From NCBI GenBank assembly GCA_027625915.1, contig JANTQA010000008.1, forward strand, positions 2,187,001 to 2,251,000: 64,000 bases of DNA. The letters run 5' to 3'. The DNA is from Anaeramoeba flamelloides. Lineage: Eukaryota; Metamonada; Anaeramoebidae. Position numbers and translations under genes: made by a program. Below, piece after piece: positions 1 through 10,296 of this stretch. The notes under the pieces are model-generated. The model saw only the letters and a list, made by a program, of their open reading frames with translations. It had not been told where the DNA came from and did not search any database. The first letter of the stretch is position 1, and every line of letters starts with the position of its first letter.

Positions 1-910
1 TGTTCCACACAGCTAAAACGTTCCAAACAAACACAACAATCCAATTTCATTCAAATTGGAACTAAATTTTGATTTTTGTCAAATATGAAAATCATTTTTT
101 TATCCATCTTGTTTTTTTTTCATTTCATTGTTTGAATAACATAACTTGTTTTGTTCGATCAAAATTTTTTTCAACAATTGATATTAGGTTAAAGTTGAGT
201 TGTTCCAAATAGAAGAATTCAAGTAAAATTAGTCGGTAGTATCTAACCATTTGTTTGATCAATATTCCTAATATAATTTAAACAAATTTACCAATGTATT
301 TTTTTGTTTTGCTCTCTCCAAAATTTTTTAACACACCATTGGTTTATTTGTATTAACTGTTGTGGAAAAAAAGTGAAACACGGTTTTTAATTGGGAACAT
401 TACTGAAAATGAAAAGTAAAATCAATAAAAAGAAGAAACCAATTAACTTCAAATAATAACCCATTATATTATTTTCAATCAACCAAACAAATACAATTTA
501 AATCTACTTGATTTATAGAAATTGTTTGTGTGGTTTTGGAGATCTCAAAAATAGTCAATTTTTTGAACAAATTTTTAATAATTGATCAATAAAAGAAAAA
601 TCCCTTCAAAAGATAGTATTAAAAAAACTTTTATTGTGTTGAATACTTCATTTTGTCTTTATTTATTTATTTATTCTTTTTTTCATTGATCTTACTTTTT
701 TTTTTCAGTAGTGTTCCCAATTAAAAACCCTGTTTCACTTTTTTTCCAGTTTCACTTTTTTTCCACAACGGTAATAATTATTAATTTTTTGTTTTTTGAG
801 TATTGGAATTGATAAAAAAGTATTTTTAACATTTCAATTCTCGAATGAGTTCTAATTTGGTCTTTCTTCTTGAATTGATTAAATTAGATTTTTTTTTTTT
901 AACAAATTGA
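1..910. repeat. Dispersed repeat A, left copy (interrupted)
   Basis: This stretch aligns in reverse complement with 40975-41460. Shared landmarks are the block around TTGAGTTGTTCCAAATAGAA (200-220), the block around CAGTATCTAACCATTTG (237-256) and the block ATTTCAATTCTCGAATGAGT (831-852). The left copy is about 400 bp longer because a terminal-inverted-repeat element sits in it at 360-768; the 41-kb copy lacks that element. The repeat probably continues left of the window. No reading frame is seen. Family unknown. Confidence 0.75.
360..768. mobile_element. Non-autonomous TIR element inserted in repeat A
   Basis: About 409 bp, bounded by inverted ends that start TTGTGGAAAAAAAGTGAAAC and continue for roughly 60 bp, through a TTAATTGGGAACA block on each side. 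In the right arm the TTTCACTTTTTTTCCA unit is doubled. The related repeat copy at 40975-41460 has no such insert, so this is a true insertion. A short relic of the arm recurs near 63550-63580. The target duplication is not clear, and there is no coding capacity. Confidence 0.7.
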
Positions 911-1218
911 ATTTTGGTGTGTTAAAAATTTTTGAATTGGGGTTTAGAAAGGGAAATTGGGAATATTATTATTTTAGAAATTAAAGGAAAAGGAATATTT
1001 TAAAAATTCACCATTTGTTTCAGGAGCAACAGTTTATAATTATTTTTTTAAAAAATAATTTCTAAAGACACAATAGAGGAATTGGTGAATTGTACTTCAA
1101 TTTATAAAAAAGTTTAAAAAATTGTGATATTAATAAAAAACAGTATAATTATTGAATTGTAATATAAACCAAAAATGGTAACTAATTATGTAAAATCTCC
1201 AAAAATTTCAAATAAGAC

Positions 1219-1927
1219 ATAAACTATTTTTCAGTCAAAGGGGCCCAGTTGTAATGGTATAATACACGAGTTTAAAGGGTTTGCATAGATATTAGAAGAA
1301 AAATTTTATTTTGGAAATTTTCAAAATTGAAATCATTTTTTCACATTTCTACACATTTTTGTTTTTTTTTTTTCATTTTTTTTTTTAAAAACGTCATTCA
1401 TTTGCAAAAAATTTTTTATTGCAAGATCAATAGTCACTTGGTAAAAACGTGTTATTCTAATGTAATTGAAACCATGTAAAGATTGTTGAGAAATCTATTG
1501 ATTTCTATTGCAATTTTAATTTGATCTTTGATCTTGATATTTGTTTAATAAATGTGAAAAATTTTCACTTCATTTTCATTTCCTTTTTCAAATAGAGACC
1601 ACAAATACCAACAAACTTTGCTTGGGGGCTTAATTTGTAAAAGAAAAGTATGAAAAATGAAGTGAAAAATGTTTCATATTTATTGTTCGAATACCAGTAG
1701 AAGTTCAAAACGAACATCGTTGTTTTTCTCAATAGGGCCCTAAGAATTTGAGTTTTTCAATTTTTAAGAAAAGCTATTGATTAATTAGTTTTCTTTCAGA
1801 CATGTATCAACATTTCTTTGAGGTGTATTATTCTCTTTATTTCTTATTTGTTCTTCAAAGGTCAATTATATAAAATAATTGATATTTGAAAAAAACTTTG
1901 GGCCCCTTTGACTGAAACAGAGTTTAT
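1219..1927. mobile_element. TATAAAC-family TIR element, copy 1 (~0.7 kb)
   Basis: Inverted ends are TAAACTATTTTTCAGTCAAA on the left and its near complement ending at 1927; both arms include CAGTCAAAGGGGCCCA. The interior is non-coding. A diverged copy in reverse orientation covers about 30597-31281 over its whole length, including the degenerate ends. Two unrelated-bodied elements with similar tips are seen at 46681-47313 and as a lone end near 31283. Looks like a MITE-type DNA element; superfamily not assigned. Confidence 0.7.
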
Positions 1928-2176
1928 AACCTAAAAATTTGGTTTAAGAGTACATCACGATTTAATATTTTGATAAAATTTCGTATATTTATCAAATATT
2001 ATTATTTCAAAAAACGACAAAAGATTTCCGAAACAATACTAAATCATACTATTTTGAGTAGATTTTAGTCAGTATTAATGGGCTTTTTGTTTTTGAATAA
2101 GATGGTTTCAATAATTATAATTTTAAAAATGTAAAAAAATTATATAAATTTAAATGTTTATTAACAATTTAATATT

Positions 2177-3172
2177 TTAGTTTTTCATATTTGATCTTTT
2201 TCTTTTTAAATTTTGTGTTTCTTGTTTTTTGGATTCTTTCTCTGTTTTTTTATTTTTATTTTTCTCTTCTTTTTCCTCTTCCTCCCCCTCCTCCTCATCT
2301 TCGTCATCATCTAAATCATCTAGAAATGATAATGGATTAAATTTTCTCGAGATCTTTACAGAAAAAATCAAATCTTCCTCACTTTCCAAATCACTCAATT
2401 CATTCTCTTTTTCTTTTTCTTTTTCTTTTTCTTTTTCATTTTCATTTTCATTTTCTTTTTCATTTTCTTTTTTAACTTTGATCTCCTTTTCTTTTTCTTT
2501 TTTTATTTCAAGTCCCTCGATCTTTTTTTCATTTTCCTTTTCATTTTCTTTTTCTTTTTTAATTTCGAACTCTTCTTCTGTTTCTTTTTTTATTTCAAGA
2601 TCATCTATCTGCTTTTCGTTTTTTGTTTTCACATTCCTCATTCTGCTCATTTGCCTATATTGTCTTTTTCTATTTGCAAAAGCATAATTTATTGATTCTT
2701 CAACAGACTGGACGATTTGGCGTCTTTTTTCCATAAATTTTTCTTCATCGGGAATGTAACCATTATTCTTTTGAATAAATTGGTTAATCTCTTTTTCAAT
2801 TTGTTTTTTTTTTTGTCTTTCTAATTCTTCTCTTATTTGCTTTGGAAGACTTAGAATAAAAAGCCTTTGGCCTTTTAAATTTCTGCTTTGTGATTGATCG
2901 CTTTTTTTATTTACATTCCGAAATTTTTTAGATCTTAAATTTGCTCCAAAGCCACCTTTACCACCTTTGACTCGGATCGCTAAATTAACAGTAAACACTT
3001 TTTCAGGGATTGGTTTGTCGACACTGTGTAATATAGTATTGCTTGTGTAAAGATAAAATTCATCAAAGGATATATTTTCAATTTTGCTTATATGGGTGTA
3101 GAGCGATTGTAAATTGTTTGGCCTTGAAAAGCAATTGGTAACACCATTGAGATTTTTGTAAAGAATATTCAT
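2177..3172 (-). CDS. SDE2: SDE2-like ubiquitin-fold splicing / replication-stress factor
   Basis: 331-residue protein. I start it at the ATG at 3172-3170; an in-frame TTG lies just upstream. Residues 1-68 are a divergent ubiquitin-like fold, followed by VKGGKGGFGANLR (residues 68-80). This is the SDE2 signature, in which a deubiquitinase cuts after Gly-Gly (here Gly70-Gly71) to release an N-terminal-Lys SDE2 beginning KGGFG. The next conserved block contains RNLKGQRL, matching the family's R-x-L-x-G-R/Q-R-L, then a basic helical stretch. SDE2 is known to work with CACTIN in the spliceosome on selected introns and in PCNA-linked genome maintenance. The C-terminal half (about 190-331) is Lys/Glu repeats and an Asp/Glu-rich tail; no SAP domain is visible. 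Homology is clear; conserved function is inferred. Confidence 0.85.
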   Translation of the reverse strand: MNILYKNLNGVTNCFSRPNNLQSLYTHISKIENISFDEFYLYTSNTILHSVDKPIPEKVFTVNLAIRVKGGKGGFGANLRSKKFRNVNKKSDQSQSRNLKGQRLFILSLPKQIREELERQKKKQIEKEINQFIQKNNGYIPDEEKFMEKRRQIVQSVEESINYAFANRKRQYRQMSRMRNVKTKNEKQIDDLEIKKETEEEFEIKKEKENEKENEKKIEGLEIKKEKEKEIKVKKENEKENENENEKEKEKEKEKENELSDLESEEDLIFSVKISRKFNPLSFLDDLDDDEDEEEGEEEEKEEKNKNKKTEKESKKQETQNLKRKRSNMKN

Positions 3173-3463
3173 GTTCAAAAAAAGAAAGGTAAAGTAAAAA
3201 AATAAAAAAAATGATTATTTCTGTTGAAATAAAACTCAAAAAATAATAGGCTTTGACAAAGATTTTCCCTTTTAAAGATTTGAAAGGTGTTTGTGATTTG
3301 ATTCATATCTTATTTAAATTGTGAAGTTTGTCTTCATCGAAATATTCTCCAGTTTGGAAAAAGTCATAAGTTTTTTTTGGATTAAATTTTCTTCGAAATA
3401 AAGAATAGATATACGATTTGAGACTTGTTTGTTCACAAAACTAAAAATTTTAAAAACACAATT

Positions 3464-3944
3464 TACAGTGGTGTAAATAACCCGTTCAGATAACCTCTAA
3501 CCGATTACTAAAATTTAACTCTTGTTTTTTTTTTCAGACTTGGGTATCGGAAGACCAGAAATCACTGATAGATTCTTGGTTCAGATCCAAATTGACTTTA
3601 GAGGTCAGATCTTTGATTAACCAAAATGGCTCAATTATATTAAATGCTTTTGTTTCAAAAATTTTATCATATTTACAAAATTTGTGAGATTAAATGATTG
3701 TTTTATAAAAAATTCAAAAAATGAAATTATGCTCATTTTATTGTTAAAAAAATACATTTAAATTTTCCAGTATCTTCATAATTCTTATTTAAAATTTATT
3801 TAAAGAACCCAATTTCTTGTTTATATACTGTTTTCATCCCATTGATTTGTTTCTTTTATTTCTAGAGTCAGCCAATATTTTTTTCATGAGTTAAATTTTA
3901 GTAATGGGTTAAAATAAAAAACACGGGTTAGTTACACCACTGTA
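3464..3944. mobile_element. Tc1/mariner-like non-autonomous element (481 bp)
   Basis: The ends read TACAGTGGTGTAA at left and TTACACCACTGTA at right. The flanking TA at both ends fits the TA target duplication of Tc1/mariner elements, and the TACAGTG tip is typical of them. The inverted arms run on for about 75 bp, including ATTACTAAAATTTAACTC on the left and its match on the right near 3885-3905. The centre is slightly richer in G+C than its surroundings but has no open frame, so this is a deletion derivative or MITE. No second copy was noticed. Confidence 0.8.
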
Positions 3945-4039
3945 CTTGTCTTTTTTCGAGAAATTTTCCTTTGAAAGCAATTTAATTTTTATAAGAGAAT
4001 AATTGTTGTTATGAAAATAAGTCTTACATTTAAAAAATT

Positions 4040-4810
4040 GCCTTTTTTTCTTTTATTTATAAAAATAAAATTGAGTAATGTTAGGTAAAAAGAACGAAAT
4101 TAAAAATTAATTTTTTCAAGTAAATAAGAATTCAAATTGTGATTAAAACTTTTTAAAAAAAAAGGAGTCTAATTTAAATTGTCTTAAATTTAATTTCATC
4201 ATGTATCTTTCAGGTAGATTGTATTCAAAATAAAATACTTTTATTTATGATCTTTAAAGAGTAGTAAAATTATTGGTAAAAAGTATATATTACAATAATT
4301 TCAAATCTGGTACATTATGATTTTTAGAAGTAATCCCAAATTTTTAATCAGAACTATTTTGTGGGAACTTGAGAAAACCAAGATTCTTGTTAAGATAAAA
4401 CAATTTTAAAAATGACCAATTTCTGATTTTTCGATTTTTTATTTTATATCCAATTCCAACAAAAATCTTTTTTTAAAAAAACAGAATCAAGTATCAAGGC
4501 TTAGGAACAAATATCCAATTATTGAGATATATAATTCAAATTACTAAACTTATAGAAATTCTACGTTTTAAAATTAACTTTTAAAATGACAAAATTAAAA
4601 ATAGTGATAATTCTTCCACTAAATCAAGTTTCAGATTTTTTACAAAATTATTTATTTTTATTTACAAAGTACCTACCTGAGTTATTGAGATAAAATTGAA
4701 ATTAAGGCAATTTGAATTATATTTCATCTTTATTAAAAAGTATACCACCCAATTTGAATTAATATTAACCTGAAAAAATAATGTTGAATTTGATCATAAT
4801 ACCTAAGGTT
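4040..4810. repeat. Diverged copy of the 26-27 kb foldback element
   Basis: Shares with 26165-27225 the segment TAAGAATTCAAATTG (near 4128) and a long central block with AATTTCTGATTTTTCGATTTTT (4418-4440 here, 26574-26597 there). It also has an opposite-orientation end block near 4744-4775. The order of blocks is the same in both places, so this is one element family rather than chance A+T matches. Much diverged; no open frame. Confidence 0.6.
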
Positions 4811-5737
4811 ACTTAATTAAAAGTTTATATATTCAAAAAACCCAAAAAAATCTAAATAGTTCTCAATTTCAAAAATTTGTATAATTAATTTTCAAATAAT
4901 AAAAAATGTAATTTCGCATATTTTGGTTGTTAAAATTCACATATTAAAAAAAAAAAAAAAAAGGATTCTTTATGAACAAATTATTAAATTTATATAAAAA
5001 AAATAATATTTTCTTATTTGATATATCTTCAAATACTTTGAATTATTTTATTTAGCGTGGATTAGATTTTTTTAGTATCAAATTGATTTAATTCAATTAA
5101 TTTTAATTTGTGGTTATATCGTAAAAATAGATGTATTTCACAAACAAAGATTTTGTTCTAATCTTTGTTCTAAAAAGAACTTATGGTAAAAATGAAAAAA
5201 TAAAAAAAAAATATCCAAGATCTTAAAAAGATCCAAAAGTTAAACATTTCAAAAATGGCAACAGATGTCATCAAAATTATAAATCACAACCATTCAAATT
5301 GGAAATTGAATTTTTATCTTAGGAGTTATCATTGTAAAATATTATCTGTTTTAATTATTTAAATTTAAAAATCTATTATAAATCAGATAATAGTTTGTTT
5401 TTAATTAGTATTATGCACAAAAATATTACCCACACTCTTATTTTTATAACAATGAAAAAAGTATTTCACCTTAATGAGATGGCCCTTTTGGCTAGTTTTT
5501 TTGATTTTTTAATAATTTTTAATTGTTGAATAAGATTTTGAGGGTACTTTTATTTATTCAAAAAATTAACATTTCAAAAAATGATAATTCTTCCAAATTT
5601 TTCATATTTTTTTATCTAAAAATATTTTTAATAGATTTATATTGAATTCATGAAGTTTTAATTTCCTTAAGCATAAAAAAAAAATAATCTCCAAGAAATT
5701 TTATCAATAATCGTATTTTTACAATAAATGTGAAATA

Positions 5738-5900
5738 TATAAACTCTTTTTCAAACAAAAGGGCACACCTCTCAAATCACCAATACCATCCAATTTCATT
5801 GTTAATAAGATAATTTCTTATTGATGATTTTCGTTTTAATTATTCCTTTTTTTATTTTTTACATTCTTTTTTTTTGGATATTGAATAGTTGGAAAATGAA
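5738..5900 (+). repeat. Short direct repeat, partner at 30003-30160
   Basis: Begins TATAAACTCTTTTTCAAACA and continues through a block with TTGTTAATAAGATAATT. The same order and orientation recurs from 30003 on. The first bases resemble the tips of the TATAAAC family, so these may be one end of a related element whose other end I could not find. Confidence 0.6.
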
Positions 5901-6370
5901 AAAGCAAGATAAGAAGAAACCAATTTGGAAATAATCTACCAGTATAAAAAACGAAAATAGTTTAAGTTTGATTTCGAATGAGCTCGATATAGGAATTTTG
6001 AAAAATAATTATTGAATTGATTTCTGAAACAAGAAAAAAGAGACAATTAAGAAAAAAACATCCCAACAAAATACCAGACGAATTGAAGCTTTATCTTTAA
6101 AATGAGACTTTAAGAACAAAAGTATGACGTGTCAATAATTATCAATAAAATGTAGAGAACTTTTTCCCAATTCAACTTGTTCAAAGGTTTTTTTTTGATT
6201 TATAATTTTTTTTTTACAATTTCCAAAACGAGATTTCTCATTTCAAATAAAAGGATACACCAATATTTAAAATATTGAATTTATATTTTTATTTTTTTGT
6301 TTTATTGGGTTTTAAAGATTCTAATGGGTGTTTTTATATATATTAAAACGTTTATTAGATTTTAGATTGA

Positions 6371-6570
6371 TACAGTCAGTCCCAATTTTAAGGCACAAAC
6401 TTTCAACGAAATTTAAGGCACAAAAAAATCTCAAATTACAGCTCAAAATTTGTAATTTTTTTTTTTACAAATTATTTTACTCGAATCTGAATTTTGTGCC
6501 TTAATTTGAGATTTTTTTTATGCCTTAAATTTCATTGAAAGTTTGTGCCTTAAAAGTGGAACTGGCTGTA
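6371..6570. mobile_element. 200-bp TA-flanked MITE, copy 1
   Basis: Starts TACAGTCAGTCCCAATTTTA and ends with the complement, through TGGCTGTA. Inside both arms are repeated AAGGCACAAA motifs, so the whole element is nearly a palindrome around a T-rich centre. A second copy lies at 58173-58371. TA flanks and TACAGT tips suggest Tc1/mariner origin. No coding capacity. Confidence 0.85.
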
Positions 6571-7894
6571 TTACAATTAATTTGATTTGATTATGAATGT
6601 TTCTTGAAATTTTTTGTAATTTTTATTTGAAATAGAATTTATTACTTCATTTTCCTTTTTATTTATTTACAGACTGAATTTTTCTTTAAATATATCTAAC
6701 TTATGCTCTCTATTTTTTTTATTTTTTATTTTATCGTTGTTTTATTCTTTTTTGTGCAGATATTTTGCCTTAACTTTGGGTCCTAAACAAAAAGACTATT
6801 TCAGAATCGAAAAATGATAATCTGTCAAAATATTGGAAACTCTAAATTTCAATTGTAATCAAGAAAATAAATTTAATTAATAAAATAAATCCTAAAAACT
6901 ATAAATTTTCAGTTCAATTGGTTTTTAAAGAAAATTCAATTCGAAATTAATCATAAAACAATTCTTTGATACTAAAAAAATCAATTTTTAATTAATAAGT
7001 GAAAAAAGGTTGAAAGAAAATATATTGGATTATTGGCAAGATAAACTTCTTAAATAAGGTTTAAGTAGATTTTACAAATTTTGAGTATCACTGTTAATAT
7101 AAAACTGAATTCTATCAGCCATATCTTTTGTAATATACATTAATATTTTAATAAATTTAAGAGTTGAATATATTTCCTAGTATAAATATATTTACATACC
7201 AACTAAAAACGGGAGTCAAAAAAAATGAAACATTTTATCAAGAAACTATAAAAAATAAAATCATTTATTTATTGATCCTATCTCAATCATTTGTTCCAAT
7301 TACTTCTTCTTTACTTGATTTTTTTTTTCATTCTGAATGGTAAAACTTTTTATTGGATATTTTTTGATAAATAAATTACTTCCTATTCCTGAAGAAATTC
7401 CAAAAATGAATTTCCAAATCCTATTTTCATTTAATTAATCTAATTCTTGATTGGGTTTAGAATATTGGATATTTTTTAAATTCTTCATCGAAAATAAATT
7501 TTTATAGGATAAATTTGTCTAATTTTATAATTATTACTTTTCAAGTAAATTGAATAATAAAAATAATTCTGAATTAATTTAAAATTTTTTTCAAAATTTT
7601 TCTCTTGTTTTGGGTTGAACCTTCTATAACTGTTTTTTTGGATCCGAGAATTCAACACCTTTATTTTAATTTTTGAAATAGTATTCTTTAATTCGGATTT
7701 ATTTGATTAAAATAAATTGAAAAAAGAATTCTGAAAACAACAAATATGTAAAAAATGTTTAGTAAAATAAAAATAAATAATAATCGGGTGAGAAATTCAA
7801 GGTAATGAATTGTTTAGATTCATCCAAAATAAGAAGGTAAAGAAAAAAAATCTTCGAAAATAGGCTTTGTCCAAATTTTTTGAAAATTCTTGAT

Positions 7895-8065
7895 TTAAGG
7901 GATTAGTCCATATTATTTTTTTTTTTTTTTTTTTTTTTTTGGGGGGGGCATTTTCTAAATAAAGAATCCTAATCTCGAAATATGTTTAATATTGGAAATA
8001 AACCAAATTGATCAAATCTAAGTAATTGACAAAAATTTTTCCAATAATTATTAAATTTATAGAAA
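7895..8065 (-). mobile_element. TTAA-flanked element, diverged copy 2
   Basis: Starts TTAAGGGATTAGTCC and goes through a T-run followed by eight G (to 7948), then a block with GAAATATGTTTAATATTG. This is the reverse complement of the element at 15760-15941, including its C-run/A-run junction. The far end has decayed beyond recognition. Confidence 0.65.
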
Positions 8066-9090
8066 AAAACGAAGAACCGAGAAGGTGTGTATTTGAAATA
8101 AATCTTTTCTTTGAGAAGAACAAATTAGAAAGATCACCTTACCAGAGAAATTTGTTTAAGAGAATAATCTTTATTAAATTTTTTTACCTGAATAATTTCA
8201 TTACATCCTTTAAACACATTTCTTGAACCCAAACTTAATTTAATAAAACTAAAATTTAAATAAAAAAAATTGTTCGAAAAAATTGAAAAATAAAAGATTC
8301 AATTCTGGTTTACTTTAAGTTCATCGGACCTTTCACAAATAGAGCAGTAGAAGGTTATTTTGGTTTCAAAGTTGGAATATTTCATGGCACTGAAAAAATC
8401 ATTTTTCAGTTAGGTTTTTACAATTAAACTTTAATCAAAAAGGGAAATGTACCTATTTATTAATGAAAAAGTTTCAATTATTTTTTAGGCTGTAAAACTT
8501 TATATAAATGAAAATTCACAAAATACAAATTCTTTCCATCTCGTTTTCCTAAGCACAACAAGAATATCACAACCCATACAACACTTTCATGACTTTTTGG
8601 AACTTTTTCTAACTGACAGTATGTATGATTTCAATCTATGATATTCTTTCATATTTTTTCAAATTTCAAATACTTGATACAAACTTTGATAAACTTAAAA
8701 AAGGGTAAAATAATAATTTACCAGAAGATAAAATTTTGAATTTCAATTCAAATTTTAGAAAGTTATTGAAAAGAAAAATATTTGTTAACTTTGAAAAACC
8801 TGAAACTCATTTTCTGGAAACTGAAAAGTGGAAAGTTGTTTCAATTAAATGAATGTAAAAGTTTGACTTGTAAAAACTTTTAAATTGAAAGTTGATGCAT
8901 TTGATCTTGTAATTCCTTTCAAAATTGGGAACAATTTGAAAAAAACAAAATTGTTTTGTCAAGTAAAAAAAGCGACTACAATTTTTTGAGCATTTCTTGC
9001 TGTGAGATTCTCACAAAAATATCATTTTTTTAATTTTATCTTATTTATTTTTTGTCCGAATTAAAACAAATAATTACACAAATCTCAAAG

Positions 9091-10296
9091 AAAAAGAAAT
9101 TTGTGGTGACGGAGTCTTCAAATCAGAACTTGGTGAATTTTTTGAAAGAGAAATTGGTGAAGATGGTTATGTTGGTTTAGATGTTCGAGTAACTGCATCA
9201 AGAACTGATGTTGTTCTTAAAACTACTGCACCACAAAAAGTCTTGGGTAAACTACTTTATCTTTTTGGACTATTCTCTAACAAAATGCTTTTGTAAAACG
9301 AAAGTTGTATTCAACCAAAAGCCGAAAAACTCAAACAAAATTTTTTTGCTTTTTCTTTTCTTTATTTTTCTTTTGTTTCTTTCAAAAAAAACAAAAATAT
9401 AAAAATAATTTGATTTCTTCTTTGAAAAATAAAAACCTACAGGAGAAAAAGGAAGAAGAATTAGAGAATTAACCTCGCTCGTTGAAAAAAGATTTGGATT
9501 TAAAGAAGGAGGAATTGAATTATATGCTGATCGTGTTGAAAGAAGATCCTTATCGGCTGCTTCTCAAGCTGAGTCAATCAAATTTAAATTACTTGCGGGT
9601 CTTCCAGTCAGGAGGTTTGTTTTCTCATTTTTTTCTTGTTTTTTTTTTACTTGTACAATTTTGGAATTTCGATTTGAGAATAACATACCATCAAAACAAA
9701 CCTCTAAAAACGATTTATTTTCTGTTGGTTTAAAAATGTCTTGAAATACCCAAATTCGATCTTTGTTTTTTTTTTTTGTGTTTGTTTCACCAAACCTTTC
9801 TCTCCATACAAACCGTTCTCTTCAAAATAAAAACGATAAAACTCTTTCATAAATCATAAAATTCTAAAATATAGATTTCTAAAACCATTTGACTAATTAA
9901 TTAATAACTTTCGATCGCAAACCTTCAAAAAAACCTTTTAGAGCTTGTTATGGTGCCATGAGATTTGCAATGGAAGGAGGAGCCAGAGGTATTGAAATCA
10001 CCGTTGCAGGAAAGCTTAGAGGACAACGAGCAAGAGGAGTCAAATTCCGAGACGGATACATGTTGAAAGCAGGTAAACCAGCAGAGGATATGGTTGACAT
10101 TGCCGTTAGACATATCATGATGAAGCAAGGTATGTTTGGTGTCAAAGTAAGAATTATGCAACCATACGATCCAGAAGGAAAAATAGGTGTTTCTGTTGAG
10201 CAACCAGATGTTATCACCGTATTCCCACCAAAAGAAGATTCCAAAGATATCGGAAAACACGCCCAAGATCTTCCAGTTATTTCTGGGAAAAATTAA
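9091..10296 (+). CDS. RPS3: Ribosomal protein uS3 (RPS3), 5' end unresolved
   Basis: 40S ribosomal protein S3, which lines the mRNA entry channel. Exons seen: about 9091-9246, 9443-9614 and 9942-10296, joined in phase by GT-AG introns of 196 and 327 bp. The protein contains [13 protein letters not shown], then the KH domain with [12 protein letters not shown] (the GEKG loop is the RNA-binding GxxG), [16 protein letters not shown], and the family-typical [16 protein letters not shown] and [17 protein letters not shown]. It ends in a short SGKN tail, shorter than the animal C terminus. The start codon is not found. The usual N-terminal block ISKKKKFV can be read at 9082-9105, but in a frame one base off from GDGVF, and no in-frame ATG or good acceptor precedes it. 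A polyadenylation-like AATAAA follows at about 10369. Confidence 0.93.

Larger units (their letters stand above)
3173..9090. other. Gene-free stretch with several repeats
   Basis: No credible coding exon is seen between SDE2 and RPS3. It holds the Tc1-like element at 3464-3944, a diverged foldback-family copy at about 4040-4810, an inverted relic of the 19.9/58.5-kb repeat at about 5205-5330, a repeat shared with 30 kb at 5738-5900, a 200-bp MITE at 6371-6570 and a TTAA-type element at 7895-8065. The first RPS3 exon must lie in the right part (perhaps 8500-9090) but could not be fixed. Confidence 0.6.

Noticed and set aside
2229-2687. Ser/Phe-rich plus-strand open frame
   Set aside because: It is the antisense of the Lys/Glu-rich coding repeats of SDE2; the composition is forced by that gene.
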